DNA from: Phialocephala subalpina
Taxonomy: Eukaryota > Ascomycota > Leotiomycetes > Helotiales > Mollisiaceae
DNA length: 64,000 nucleotides
Assembly: GCA_900073065.1 (NCBI GenBank)
Contig: FJOG01000005.1
Location: 1,479,420-1,543,419, forward strand
Reading direction: 5' to 3'
The notes under the pieces were generated by a model. It saw only the letters and a list, made by a program, of their open reading frames with translations. It was not told the DNA's origin and ran no database searches. Position 1 is the first letter of the stretch. Each line of letters starts with the position of its first letter. The translations under genes and the position numbers were made by a program. Shown here piece after piece: positions 21,099 through 32,210 of the stretch.

Positions 21099-22595
21099 AT
21101 GCTATACCTTCACGCAACAATTGTGACGGTCAATCCCGACCGGGATGTCTTACTCGATGGAGCTATCCTCGTTAAGGGGGACAAAATCGCTGATATTGGC
21201 AAATCGGAAGCTCTTCTTGCGAAATATGGTGATGAAGAACAACTCGACCTTACTGGAAGGATCATAATACCTGGATTGATCACTACACACATGCATACAG
21301 CTCAAACATTGCTTCGAGGTAAGCCCTATCACGTGATAACACACGAAGATACTGATCAAAACGGTGCATAGGAGCTGCTGATGACTTGGAACTGGTGTCA
21401 TGGCTTTGTGAAAGAGTTTGGGTGATGCAGGGAAATTTCACTGCCGAGGATGGATATGCCGCTGCGCGAATCAGTATTGCTGAGATGCTGTTGACGGGAA
21501 CGACTTGTTTCTTGGAGAGCATGGTATGCCCGCATTGATGCCAAATTAAGATTTCGACTTACTTCTTCAAGTTTGCAGACAGATATGGTTTCGATGGCTT
21601 ATGTAAAGCCGTCGAGGAAAGTGGTATTCGTGGATGTCTTGGCAAGATCGTCATGGACATCGGAACTTACGCTAAAGATTCGGCTTGGGCTATGCATCCC
21701 GGCCTCGTCGAGAACAGAGAGATGTCGCTGTTGGGTGCTATCAACATGTGGGAGAAATGGGATAAGAAAGCAGATGATAGGATCAGAGTTTGGTTTGGTG
21801 CTAGAACACCTGGAGGGTAAGTCATTCGGCTCCTTTGTGAGAGTAGAATTAATATGAAAACAGAGTCTCAGATGGCCTTTACAAGGAGATGACCGCCATC
21901 TCAAAAGAGAAGAATATCCCTATCACAATGTAAGCACAATATCCTCCTTACTCGAGAATTCCCAACTGATCAAACCCAGGCACTGCGCAGAAGTCAAAGC
22001 AGACCGTGAATTCTTCGCCGCACAGGGTCACACTCCAATGTCGTATTGTAACTCAGTTGGTCTCTTGGGGCCAAGCACCGTCCTAGTACACATGGTCCAC
22101 CTCGACGACTCCGACATCGCAAAGCTTGCAGAGACTGGGACGCACGTCGCTCACTGCCCAACCTCCAACGCCAAACTCGCATCTGGCATCTGTCGCTTGC
22201 CGGAACTCCTCAACTCAGGTGTCAATGTAGGACTCGGTACTGACGGAGCACCTTGCAACAACACAAACGATTTGTTACAGGAGATGAAATTGGCAGCCAT
22301 TATCCACAAAGCAAAGAGCTACGATCCAACAATGATCAACGCTGAGCAAGTCATGGAGATGGCTACCATTAATGGCGCCAAAGCTCTCGGATTGCAGGAC
22401 TCGATTGGGAGTTTGGAGGTTGGAAAGAAAGCTGATTTCGTGGCGATTGATATGCAGAAGGTGCATTTGCAGCCTTACTTCTCGGCTGTGAGCGCAGTGG
22501 TCTATTGTGCGACGGGGAAGGATGTCGAGATGGTGGTTGTTGGCAGCCATTATCCACAAAGCAAAGAGCTACGATCCAACAATGATCAACGCTGA
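21099..22595 (+). CDS. Amidohydrolase (COG0402-type deaminase/chlorohydrolase family), C-terminus lost
   Basis: Five exons, 21099-21318, 21372-21523, 21572-21816, 21864-21929 and 21980-22595, give 432 aa. The family signature is complete: metal-binding HMH (His 64 and 66) after [23 protein letters not shown], the [12 protein letters not shown] loop, and the catalytic [16 protein letters not shown]. Relatives deaminate guanine, methylthioadenosine or S-adenosylhomocysteine, or dechlorinate triazines; the substrate cannot be told from sequence. After KDVEMVVV the reading frame enters a second exact copy of the preceding 250 bp and, because 250 is not a multiple of three, ends 14 residues later. 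The usual C-terminal strand (VDG-x-VVV...) and following helix are missing. Activity is doubtful. Confidence 0.85.
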
Positions 22596-22790
22596 GCAAG
22601 TCATGGAGATGGCTACCATTAATGGCGCCAAAGCTCTCGGATTGCAGGACTCGATTGGGAGTTTGGAGGTTGGAAAGAAAGCTGATTTCGTGGCGATTGA
22701 TATGCAGAAGGTGCATTTGCAGCCTTACTTCTCGGCTGTGAGCGCAGTGGTCTATTGTGCGACGGGGAAGGATGTCGAGATGGTGGTTGT
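22291..22790 (+). repeat. Perfect 250-bp tandem direct duplication
   Basis: Bases 22291-22540 are repeated without a single change at 22541-22790. The unit covers the last conserved exon part of the amidohydrolase, from [10 protein letters not shown] to KDVEMVVV. Identity this high means the duplication is very recent or an assembly artefact. Bases after the second copy do not resemble the expected end of the gene. Confidence 0.95.
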
Positions 22791-22835
22791 CTCCCCCCAA
22801 TCAACTCAAATCCTCCATCCTCCATCTCAGACTCC

Positions 22836-23698
22836 TTAATTATAATTATAACAAATGAAACTCTCCATCTGGTCCCCAAACCACCCAAAATCAGACTGAT
22901 CCGGACTCCCCACACTAATACTCAGCAATCCCCCAGTACACGCCGTCCCAGCATACAAATCGCAATAGCTCGTCGCAGAAGCAAAGTACATGCTACTAGC
23001 AATCTGTTGGAAGTCTAGCGGTGCATCTTGACAGACACCATATGTACCGCATGCATCATAGTAAGCCCCGCCATAGTTGGTGTCGACGAAGAATTCGGCG
23101 AGGGGGCTGCAGGGTGTCCATGTTGGGCTTGCAGATGGGATTACATCCACAGTTGCGGATGGGATGTTAGACACAGGTGGTGGTGGCAGTGGAGGCTGCG
23201 TATACGTCGGCCATGAAGACATTACTTCAGAAGCCAGCGGTGGAGCCAGAGATCCAGAAGGAAACCAACAGGTCCCAGCATCAGGATGACATCCTGCACC
23301 ACAGAAATCAGATGTGGTACCGCAATACCCATATTTGCTACAGCATTGGCCCACGGGGCACTTGTCGGTGCTGCTGCAGAGCGCGCCGATGATGGGGTTT
23401 GTTGGTGAGGTTGGGGGAGCTGTTGTTGCGGTGACGGGTGGAGGAGGTGAGGGAAGCATGGAGCCCGTTGTTACGATGGGGGTTACTAGGGTGTAGGTAT
23501 CGCTTGGAGTTGAGTTAGTACGGCACGGAGGGAGGAAGGGAGGAGGATTTACGTTGAAGTGACATATGTCGTTGCACATGGTTCTCCCTCATGTCCCCAG
23601 ACGGTAACCCATAAGCTAGCGCATACTCCTCTATCGTGGTTTGCATTGACGAATGCTGTGAGGCAAAAAGCCAAAAGAGCTGTGTGAAACCTATACAT
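22836..23698 (-). CDS. Secreted CBM18 chitin-binding protein with crystallin-like C-terminus
   Basis: Two exons, 23553-23698 and 22836-23502, give 270 aa. The 50-nt intron has GTAAAT, a perfect TACTAAC branch site and an AG. Its use adds the signal peptide (MYRFHTALLAFCLTAFVNA) that a start at 23579 would miss. After a Pro/Ser/Thr-rich linker comes a CBM18 (hevein-like) module (CSSTDKCPVGQCCSKYGYC...), a second Pro-rich linker, and a Cys-rich domain (FFVDTNYGGAYYD..., SYCDLYAGTACTGGLLSI) that looks like a beta/gamma-crystallin-type fold. It likely binds chitin outside the cell and may protect wall chitin or act as an effector. It runs convergently into the broken amidohydrolase. Confidence 0.8.
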
Positions 23699-25127
23699 TT
23701 TGAAAACGAGTGTGAGGCTTCAGGTTTCGACTTGAAGCTGTGCTGAGGAGAGGTCTTATATTCTTGTTGACTTTTCCCCTGTGTTGATCCATTCCTGTAT
23801 AAGGCTGACCGCCGTCTTTAATCTTACTCTCAAACATGCGTGGCAAGTATGCAATGACGAATTAGAGGTCTCGAAGCAAGATGAGGAATGTAGATGCATG
23901 TCCCAACATAACTCGACAAACAACCGCGCCGTTGATAGAAATAGAGGGGAACTTTTCGAGAGATTCAGTTTAAGTAGAAGGAAATAGATCGTAAGCCTTG
24001 AAACTTGCAATTGGCACCTCTCATATTGCAAAGAGAGAGGAAGAGGACCTGGTGGACTTTCACAAAGGGAGCAGTCACGTGCTCGAGGATGTCTTTCACA
24101 TGAGCGTCTGTTCATTGATACAAACAACGCTGGAAAGGGCAACAGTGATATTTTAAGAGTTTAGATAAACTCCGAATCTAAATGACAGAATGGAAAATTG
24201 AATATGAAGAACATTTGTATTTGTATTATCCATTGCTTCTAGGATAACAAAAGTCGCGGTAATTCAACCAGGTTATCCCACAAACCGAACTGCGGTCGAG
24301 CTCATTTTCTTATCAAAAGCCTCAAAACATGTAGCCTTATCTTTTCCATGGAATATTAGGCAAGCTTTTAGTACCTGATATCATGTGCATGCGCTGGTGC
24401 CACAACCGTTGCTGTTGATCAGTCAAAGGGGGCTTAGCGAGGGCTTAGCGACGGGAGTCAAGACCCCTATTCTTAGTAGGAGCCTGATCTCTAGACTCAC
24501 CAGAGACCGTCGTGGAGAGATTTGAACGCATTCTCGAAGTTCCGATACTTTGCATCAAAGTCCTTCCTTCCAATAAAATTTCAGCTCTCATAGAAAGTAC
24601 GAGGCAGATTAAGCATTTCCGAGGAGCACACGAGGTGCAGATCAGTACCGAGAGTGCCTATCGGTATCACCAACAGGGCTATGAAAACCATCTGAACGTT
24701 GTTAGCATCGCGGTAGATCATCTTCGTACCAAGCATGAGGCGCTACCTCCTACAAATACTATCGTGCATTTCCGAAGTGCCATCGTTGGGTGTAACCATG
24801 AGGCTAAGGACGATCCTCCAGGTGTGGAGCCTATGATCAACAATTATATCTTCTCTTGCCTTTCTTATTATCTCTTGGCAAGGCAGCTTCTCCGTGTTGG
24901 GTTCCTACTAGGAAGAAGGTTGTTTTCGCCATCGTTGAGGTACTTGTACCATGAAAGAACACATACGTGTCGCACCGTTTATATGACAAGTCTCGGAACC
25001 TACTCTAAGTTGTAACTGTGACGAATCCGCCAGCGCGAATCTCCCAGTACACATCACATACATCAGCAACCCGCATCTCGCTCGACATCTCTCTCCACTT
25101 CCGAATCCACTTCTAAGACCTCTCAAA
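23699..25127. other. Intergenic, no supported gene
   Basis: About 1.4 kb upstream of two divergent genes. A plus frame at 24512-25015 lacks an ATG start and family motifs. A short direct repeat (GGGCTTAGCGA twice) sits at about 24430-24452. Confidence 0.4.
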
Positions 25128-26022
25128 ATGGACGCATTAACGCCCGCTCAGACAGCTGGGCTCGTCTCTAGAATTGGAGCAAAGAAAGCTCGCATGCGTA
25201 TCGACAAAATGTTCATAAACAACTTCATGGGTGGTCCTCTCCTCGGTTTCGGCTGTGCTCTCCTTATTTCCACGAACTCGTCTCAATGGTTTCAAACGAA
25301 TGCTCCGGGCTTGATTCGGACGAATGCTGCGAGCTTCTTTCCGGTGGGGTTGATCATGGTGATCTTGACTGGGGCGGATTTGTTCACCAATTATGTTTTG
25401 GTGAATTGCCCAAGATTTTGACGAGAAGAAAGTGAAAGCTGATCAGAAACAGTTTCGACTGTTGCATGTCTCCATCGGAGAATCAGCATCCTCGATCTCC
25501 TCAAGACATGGGTCGTCTCGTTCTTCGGAAACCTCGCCGGAATGCTCTTCTTCATGGCCGTACTGACTGGGTGTACGTCCCTCTCCCCATCCCTGCTTCC
25601 GCACCCAAACTAACACAATCTTCTCTCAGACGGCGGCACATTCTCAACAGGTTACTACAACACTGAACTTCTCAACTTCGCAACAGCCAAAGTCATAACC
25701 CCCGGCTGGCACCAAATATTCCTCCGCGGCATCCTCGCAAACTGGCTCGTAACAATGGCCGTCTTCCTCTCCATTTCCAGTCGAGAAGTAATCTCCAAAA
25801 TCGTCGCGATCTGGTTCCAAGTTATGTGTTTCGTAGCTCTAGGGGTGATCATGTTATTGCGAATATGTATTTTATTCCCATGGCGATCTTTGAAGGCTCT
25901 CCTAATATCAGTGTGGGGTATTATATTTGGAAGAGCTTGATTTCGAGTGCGTTGGGGAATATTGTGGGAGGTGGGTTGTTTGTAGGAGTGGTGTATTGGT
26001 ATTTGTATTTGGCGGGACAGGC
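25128..26022 (+). pseudogene. Formate/nitrite transporter (FocA/NirC family), truncated and frameshifted
   Basis: Clear family matches: STNSSQWFQTNAPGLIRTNA, LTGADLFTNYVL, LHRRISILDLLKTWVVSFFG, GWHQIFLRGILANWLV, DHVIANMYFIPMAIFEG and GNIVGGGLFVGVVYW. An intact protein would be a pentameric membrane channel for formate or nitrite. The reading is damaged. At the first intron (donor 25401, acceptor about 25452) the frame slips by one base. A second one-base loss inside an exon at about 25843 (CTAGGGGTGATCAT, where GGG-NNN-GAT is expected) breaks it again. The second intron (GTACGT donor, about 25575-25630) is normal. The gene ends abruptly after ...YLYLAGQ at about 26020, where it abuts the peptidase fragment; the hydrophilic tail of the family is missing. 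Confidence 0.7.
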
Positions 26023-27089
26023 CATCGACGATCTTCGATGACCATGTTGCGGGCTTAATGGATGCAAAGTTCCTGATGGACATTGTTGTACCATTATCAA
26101 AGGTGATGTTCGTGTATTCTCCAGGATATCGGAAAGTATTCAGACTTGAGAAATATCTATCTAACTTTTCAAATCCGGCACTTCGGAACATGGCGTTATA
26201 CCCCGCATCTGGATCAGCTGGGTAGAACTGAGCAGGTTCTTGGAGGATGTCTACAGTGGCTTGGTCATTTATACTGGCTACCGTAGAAATGGGGTTATCG
26301 ACGCTAGCTGCGTGTATATCGTCTGCAACAGATTAGTGCCAAATCAGAGCATTTACTTCAGGACCAACCAAGTAGATATATTTCGGGCAGTTTGATACCG
26401 TCTTCGGATGCTGAGACCAGCCTAAGTGCCGGATGGCCTCTTTGAAATGCTATCGTTTGGCTAGTGCAGCTTTGGGGCGACATATGCCCTTCGTGAGTTG
26501 AGTAGACCAACCCGTTCAAAGCCAAGTCGAGATCATATTGACTTGAATAGCCGCCAGACGCAGCAGTACCCGTAATGTTGTCAAGTACCCCAAGAAGATC
26601 GACAGCGGGGTAGTAGTAGCCAGACGGAGGATCTGTATACAACGTTTAGCCAAGAGAAATCAAGAGCGTACCTATGGCAGCATGTTCATACGGGAAAGGG
26701 TGCCTGCACGTGGCTACTCTCTCCTCAGGTTTAAATGGAAGCCAGACACTTACCCTTCAAATACGCCAGGTTGGACTGGAACTCCATGTACTTCTTAATC
26801 CCCCTTACATAGCTCGCACCAAGCTCGTTGTCAATGCTCGAAGATTTAAGGCAAGCGTACCCCAGCTCAGGCTCAAAATTGAACGTGCTATTGCTATCTG
26901 TTACAAAGTTAGCATCACACATCAAGTCCCTGCACCAGAACGCCTTTGAAAATACGCGACGAATTGCTCCAAAAAGTTTCCGCTTGTTGGGAAATGATCC
27001 CACAAGGAGAAGTGGAAATTGGTCGTGCTGGTCAAATTGGCAGCGAGACCTGCAACTGCGGCTGCAAGAGCAGCAACTGGAACGATCAT
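26020..27089 (-). pseudogene. Fungal S41-type peptidase family, N-terminal half only
   Basis: Reading leftwards from ATG 27089: a signal peptide (MIVPVAALAAAVAGLAA), then exons with NSTFNFEPELGYACLKSSS, QSNLAYLKDPPSGYYYPAVD, LALNGLVYSTHEGHM, DDIHAASVDNPISTVASIN and ITFDNGTTMSIRN. These match the N-terminal region of secreted fungal S41-family peptidase-like proteins. Introns at 26633-26753 and 26323-26368 splice cleanly in frame. The gene then stops near 26020 at the junction with the transporter fragment, and the whole C-terminal S41 catalytic domain is absent. The frame stays open by chance on the antisense of the transporter, which would yield a chimeric tail. Confidence 0.6.
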
Positions 27090-27375
27090 ATTGCTGAATG
27101 TGAAAGGGGGAAACCCACAAACTTTCTGGAATTGAAATCAAAACCATTTCGAAAATCGAGATAAGACTTTAAAAAACCAGCCATCTCAAGATACAGTTAG
27201 CAGACAACCGTCCTAATTTGGTACCGACTCGGGCGCGGCTGCTTCCGCCTTGAAGTACGGGCTCCAATGTCGCACTAGCGCCACCTCAAGCAGACTTCAC
27301 TTCACCTACCACCACCTCTCCCACAAACAATACACGAACACGCAAACAAGATCATCTTTCGTCGAAGATAACAAG

Positions 27376-29123
27376 CTAGGACTGCCCAAGGATACAATCA
27401 ACGGCCATCTCCCCAAGCGCATAAACAACCGCCTGAATAGGTGCCGAAATTGGAGTCGGAATCACACTCGCGTCCACGACTCTCAGTCCTTCCACACCTA
27501 CGACCTTGAATTCTGTGTTGACTACTTTACCCATTGATGCTGTGCCTGCTGGATGTTGTATTGTACTGTTGATACCTCATTAGCCATCATCCCCAAACTC
27601 TCCCGCTTCCCTCTGCTTGCGACTCGTGAAAAAGAGGCGAAAAAGAGTCGAAAAGGGGGAGGGTAGCCTCACAGAGAATTTGCCCTCACCAACCTATCGA
27701 TATCCCCATCCGTGCTTCTCTCCATCACAGCCTGCATACCATCAGGCACGACTTCACCCCTCGCCATCTCCTTCCCAGCTTTCGTATTCATACACCTCGA
27801 AATCATCCTCACCGCCTCCCTGAGTCTATACCTATCCGCCTCGGTCTCATAATGACAATGATCAATCGCCGGCTTCTCATTCGCATCCCCACTCCTTAGA
27901 GTAACCGTCCCTCTTGAAGTCGGGAGGTAGTTCAAAGCAAGGGACGTGATTCTCGTCCCATCCATCGGGAATCCGATGTAACGAAGCAAAGGAGCTACGT
28001 GGCCACGTGGTTCTCGTAGTAAAGGATGGGATTCCGGGACTTCGTGTCCGAGATCCTTCTCGAGAGCAGATTTGAGACCAGAAGTAGGAACAGTCCAGGT
28101 AGTATGCCAATCAAGCGGGATTCCATGATCGAACTTTGGGTCTGTCCATGATGGTGAACCGACGGATGAAGCGAGCGCAGCGTATTTGGGCTGGAGTTCC
28201 CAGAGCTGAGGCACACCTAGATGGTCCCAGAGATTTCTACCTACATCTGGACTCTCGAAAATTTGTGGGATTGCATGTTTTGAGAGTTCAGAAGCTGGAC
28301 CAATGCCGGAGAGAAGGAGAAGTTGTGGTGTACGGAGGGAGCCTGCTGAGAGAATTACTTCCCGTGTACAGGAGAATGTCCGTCCATCTGCGAGTTCAAC
28401 ACCTGTTGCTCTGGGCTTGCTGTCTTTGCTGGTGAACAGAACTCGGCGTGCCATTATTGATGTCAAAACTGTGATGCCCGTGAGAGGATACGCGGCTGAT
28501 GCGATGACCCGGAGACCCTTCGTGCGAGATTCGACGATCTCAGCGAGCCCCATGGGCAAACCGTTGTTGATGTCGTCCGGCTTCGTGATTCCTAGCTCTG
28601 CCCATGCGTCACGGATTGGTTCCCGCAATGCATAGTTGCGTCCTGAAAAAGAGACTGATGAGGTAAAGACGGGACCGTGGTGTCCGTGGAATTCAGGAGG
28701 AGCAGAAGAGTCGTAATGCGTTTCTGTCTTCTTGAAATACGGTAGCATTCCCTTGAAACTGAATCTTAGAGAGCCGACCATGTCTGCCCAGGTATCATAA
28801 TCCGCCGAATGTCCTCGAGTCCATAGGCCAAAATTTATGACCGAACTTCCTCCTAAACCTTTCCCGCCTCCAGCGTATATTTCTCGTCCATCGAGATGTT
28901 TCTGAGGTACAGTTGCATAGTCCCAGTCCAATTCTGAGCCTTTCAGAAGACCAACTCTAGATGGGATTGAGACTGTTTCCGCAAGTGAGGTCTTGGAGGC
29001 ATCGGGTCCTGCTTCAATGAGGAGGACCTTCAGAGAAGGGTCTCGTTCATGAAGGCGAGAGGCCACCACTGTGCCAGCGACACCTGCACCAACAATGATG
29101 TAGTCAAATGTATCGGAAGACAT
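27376..29123 (-). CDS. GMC oxidoreductase (FAD-dependent choline/aryl-alcohol dehydrogenase family)
   Basis: Two exons, 27673-29123 and 27376-27565, give 546 aa. Motifs in order: FAD-binding GAGVAGTVVASRL near the N-terminus, GMC signature 1 (GGGKGLGGSSVINFG), signature 2 (SAGSLRTPQLLLLSGIGP) and the C-terminal QHPAGTASMGK with the first catalytic His. Members oxidise alcohols or sugars. The second active-site residue is normally His or Asn in a DASV-x-P...-S/A-H/N pattern. Here the region reads DASVIPTPISAPIQ, so Pro may sit at that place. No signal peptide is apparent, so the protein is probably intracellular. The ATG at 29123 is the first in the frame. Confidence 0.9.
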
Positions 29124-29703
29124 TATGATCAAAACAATAGAAGACTGTAATACACACGACTTTTGACGATGCACAGGACAAATAGTACGAAAGAAAATCG
29201 TTCGAAACGTTGAATTCAATTAATGCTTTCGTCTTATTAGCAGACAGTTGCGTAATGCTGAATACTTCGTAGCTTCACCTTCATGAGGGGTAGTATGCAG
29301 TAGTGCTGGTGTGGATGTTTGGCACGCTAAATTGTTAAATTGCCGACGAAAGTCCTACCATTGGCGTGGATCTCGTTCGGCATTGGACTTCGTCGGATCG
29401 AGAAAGAAGAGATGGCTCGATCCGAGACCAAAGCTGATCATTTGGTGGAGCCGTGTCTCACTGCGTCTGACGCACGTAAGCAGAATTTATTGACACGCTC
29501 ATGGCCTGGCCTCCGAGTCTTTCTGTAACAAGAACCACTTGCGCGGTCAGCTCTCAAGGGTAGGAATAGATGGCCAAAGCTAAAGCAAAGAGCCTAAGTG
29601 GTTCCATGTTAATGATATTGATCATAAACACCATTGAGACCGGCTTACAAGCATACTTATGCTATGCGATTGATTAGACATCGAAAGTAAGCTCTCACAA
29701 ACC
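29124..29703. other. Intergenic, no supported gene
   Basis: About 580 bp between two minus-strand genes. I see nothing beyond promoter and terminator space. Confidence 0.45.
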
Positions 29704-31013
29704 CTAAGCCGCTTCATCTCCCCAAATCTTTCTCGCCAAATCCCTCACAAGCACCAACTTCTCCCACATCCTCTCCTCAGTCATACCCACGCCACCACCA
29801 GCACTCATACTCGCAAATCCACACTGTGGACTCACACCCAACACCTCTTTCACAACCGTCTCTCTACTCCTGCCTTGTCCTTGCGCAATAACATCTGCGG
29901 CTTCCCAAACCCTTTTCTCCAATTCATTTATATCTTCCAAAGCGGGATCTTTGGTGCTAACAATCCCAATCACGACGTTCTTGCCAATGGGCAGATGACG
30001 CAGAGGAGAAAAGTCCCCAGCCCTCGAGGAATCGTATTCGAGGTAGAAGGTGTGGTATTCCAGTTCTGTGAACAAACGTTTCGCAATGCCTTCATATGAT
30101 CCTGATGCAACGTGGGTGCTGTCCTTCATATTCCCTCTGCAGAGATGTATTCCGACGTGTAAGTTTTCAGGTTTGCTAGCGAGGATAGAGTTGTGGGCGG
30201 AGATGTAGAGGGAGAGGAGGGAGTCGGCATCGATGCCGTCCTGTTTGCAGCCATCTATAAAGGATTGGTCGAGGAAGAAAGTCAAGTTCGGGTCGTCGAT
30301 TTGGATTGAGCGGAGGCCGGAGTTGTAGAGTGAGAGGAATTCTGCGCGGTAGGCGGCTGCGAGGTCTTCGAAGTAGGTTTCGTCTGATGTGTAGGCGGCG
30401 GATGAGTACGCTGTTCCTTTTGCGAGCCTGCGTCAGGAACCCGCGTTAGCAGAATGCTCAATTCAGAAACAGACATCGGCACCGGGCGGCAGCGCGGTGG
30501 GAGGAGGGGATGAGAGACAATTACTTACTGCATATGCTGCCAGGTAGGACTTGGCATCGTTAACTTGCACTCCCGCCATTGTTCCTCCTTCATCAAACTC
30601 CTTAATACCTCCCACTCCTCTCCATACACACACTTCACGTGCTGAATCTTGCCAGTAGCTACAACTCCAGGACGGGTCTTCACGCCCTGCTTCTGCAATG
30701 TCGCAACACTGGGTAAATTCGCCCGAAAGCCTTTTGGGATTGGCAATTCGGGCAGGATCTTCATCCCCTGCAAGTTCTCGAAGAATCCGCCGTAGAAAAT
30801 ATGTCGTTCATATTCGCCAGACGTCAAGGGTTGGATGGAGAGAGATTCCTGTTTCTTGACGGCGGAGGTAATTGCTTCGCGAGTAACACGCTTCACTTCT
30901 TCTGGCAGGACTGGGACGTAAGACTTAGAGACATCGCTGGAGGCTCGAGCTGCGAGGAGCTCTGCAGGACGAAGGAGAGAACCTATTTGCTCTGCACGAA
31001 ATGGGGGTGCCAT
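29704..31013 (-). CDS. MetE-like (cobalamin-independent methionine synthase C-terminal fold) protein
   Basis: Two exons, 30529-31013 and 29704-30427, give 402 aa. It begins FRAEQIGSLLRPAELL, the typical opening of MetE C-terminal-like stand-alone proteins. Zinc-site-like elements follow: HLCRGN (His and Cys), a Glu in LEYDSSRAGDF, and CGFAS near the C-terminus. The exon junction restores WQHMQLAKGTAYSS. True methionine synthase is about 750 aa with two such barrels, so this half-size protein is a paralogue of unknown substrate, possibly a methyltransferase on a thiol. It is expected in the cytosol. Confidence 0.85.
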
Positions 31014-31499
31014 GGTGGGTGTAGGAAGAGAATATACATTGTGAAGGTAAAGAAATGTAGGGGATGGCGGGGTATTGAAGCTTTCCAAGACCCCACATCG
31101 GTGGGTGCGCCACTGCAGGTTCCCCGCTGCTGTGACGCGTCGGCTTGCTGTAAGCAGTGCTGATGGGAAGGAGCCAGCCAGCCAGCGCACCACACCAGGA
31201 AATCTTCCATGCCTTGACGTGAGAAATGCCACCATTTTTGTCCGTAGAGCCTGCATTTGGGTATCTTCGTAATAGCCTTATCCTCGTGTCTCATCCGTGT
31301 ATTTGCCATGATCGAACTCGGTGCCAATTGTTGTATGCCTTGAACCTGTAATTGTGCGAGCCAAAGTCCGATCAGAAGCTGCTCTTCAGTGCCACTTCAA
31401 ATATCCCAGTCTGCTGACATTCATAGCTCTCTTATTGTTCGTTTGGTGGCCAAGAGATCGCAAGCTCTTCTATCAATTCAGCGTTGTCGTCGTCCAGCC
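31014..31499. other. Intergenic, promoter of the MetE-like gene
   Basis: About 490 bp. I see no gene in it. Confidence 0.45.
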
Positions 31500-32210
31500 T
31501 CAGTGATGATAGTACTCTCCCTCATCCTCAGTCTGCTCTGGCCGACCAAACAGCTCCGACAAACTAATCCTCCGTCCCATCGGTCTATTCTCCGCCGGCG
31601 CCTCAATACTCTGCAAAACCTCCTCATCATACTCCTCACTGCCCACCTCCGTCCTCTCCTCCATCGCCGTCTCCCAATGCGCCTTTACCAACTGACAAAC
31701 ATAATCCCTTGGATAATGCTCACTCCCATGAATATAAATCCCCATCGTCCGTCTCTCCCCATGCGACTGAAATGCCAATATCAAAAACTGCTCCGTAATC
31801 TCCACCGCCTCAATCTCCCCACTCTCAATAATCAAATTCTCCATCCCCTTCCTATTCAATACAATTATACAATGTCTCGTCCCACCCGTAACAGGCGAAG
31901 GCGTAAGCTGGCACACGAACATCGAGCCTTCGATGTTGGCTTTGTCCCATGATTCCGTCTCCGGTGCGAAAGTGTAGATGACCGCATTGGGAGCGATGGC
32001 GACGATGTGTTGGAGGGAAGGGACGTAGCGTCTGACTACTGTGTCGTTGATTTCTTCGCGGGTGCGAGTTGGGGCGGGGTCTTGGTAGAAGGCTTCGGAG
32101 TCGTAGTCGGAGGCTTGGATAGGTGCTGGTTGGGCGTGGGATGAGGAGCTGGTTTGACCTCGCTGGCGCGTCTTGCGCGGAGTTCGAGAGAATGAACCTC
32201 TGGGAGGCAT
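31500..32210 (-). CDS. dcp1: mRNA-decapping enzyme subunit 1
   Basis: Single exon, 236 aa. After a basic, disordered N-terminus the EVH1-like Dcp1 fold is clear: NDTVVRRYVPSLQHIVAIA, YTFAPETESWDKANIEGSMF, IIVLNRKGMENLIIES and EITEQFLILAFQ. The Trp in ESWDKANIEGSLF-type motifs is typical of Dcp1. It partners Dcp2 in cytoplasmic P-bodies and activates removal of the mRNA cap before 5'-to-3' decay. The acidic C-terminal tail (EEYDEEV..., EDEGEYYHH) is short, as in many fungi. The start at 32210 is the first ATG in frame. Confidence 0.88.
   Translation of the reverse strand: MPPRGSFSRTPRKTRQRGQTSSSSHAQPAPIQASDYDSEAFYQDPAPTRTREEINDTVVRRYVPSLQHIVAIAPNAVIYTFAPETESWDKANIEGSMFVCQLTPSPVTGGTRHCIIVLNRKGMENLIIESGEIEAVEITEQFLILAFQSHGERRTMGIYIHGSEHYPRDYVCQLVKAHWETAMEERTEVGSEEYDEEVLQSIEAPAENRPMGRRISLSELFGRPEQTEDEGEYYHH

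Noticed and set aside
24512..25015. 167-aa plus frame
   Set aside because: No ATG at its start, no family motif, and no splice signals that would join it to neighbours.
25655..26191. 178-aa minus-strand open frame across the transporter fragment
   Set aside because: Only its first part (to about 26020) matches the peptidase family; the rest is antisense of the transporter gene and open by chance.
1..32210. Secondary-metabolite gene cluster around the oxylipin synthase or GMC oxidoreductase
   Set aside because: No polyketide synthase, peptide synthetase, terpene cyclase or cluster regulator lies nearby; the neighbours are unrelated genes.
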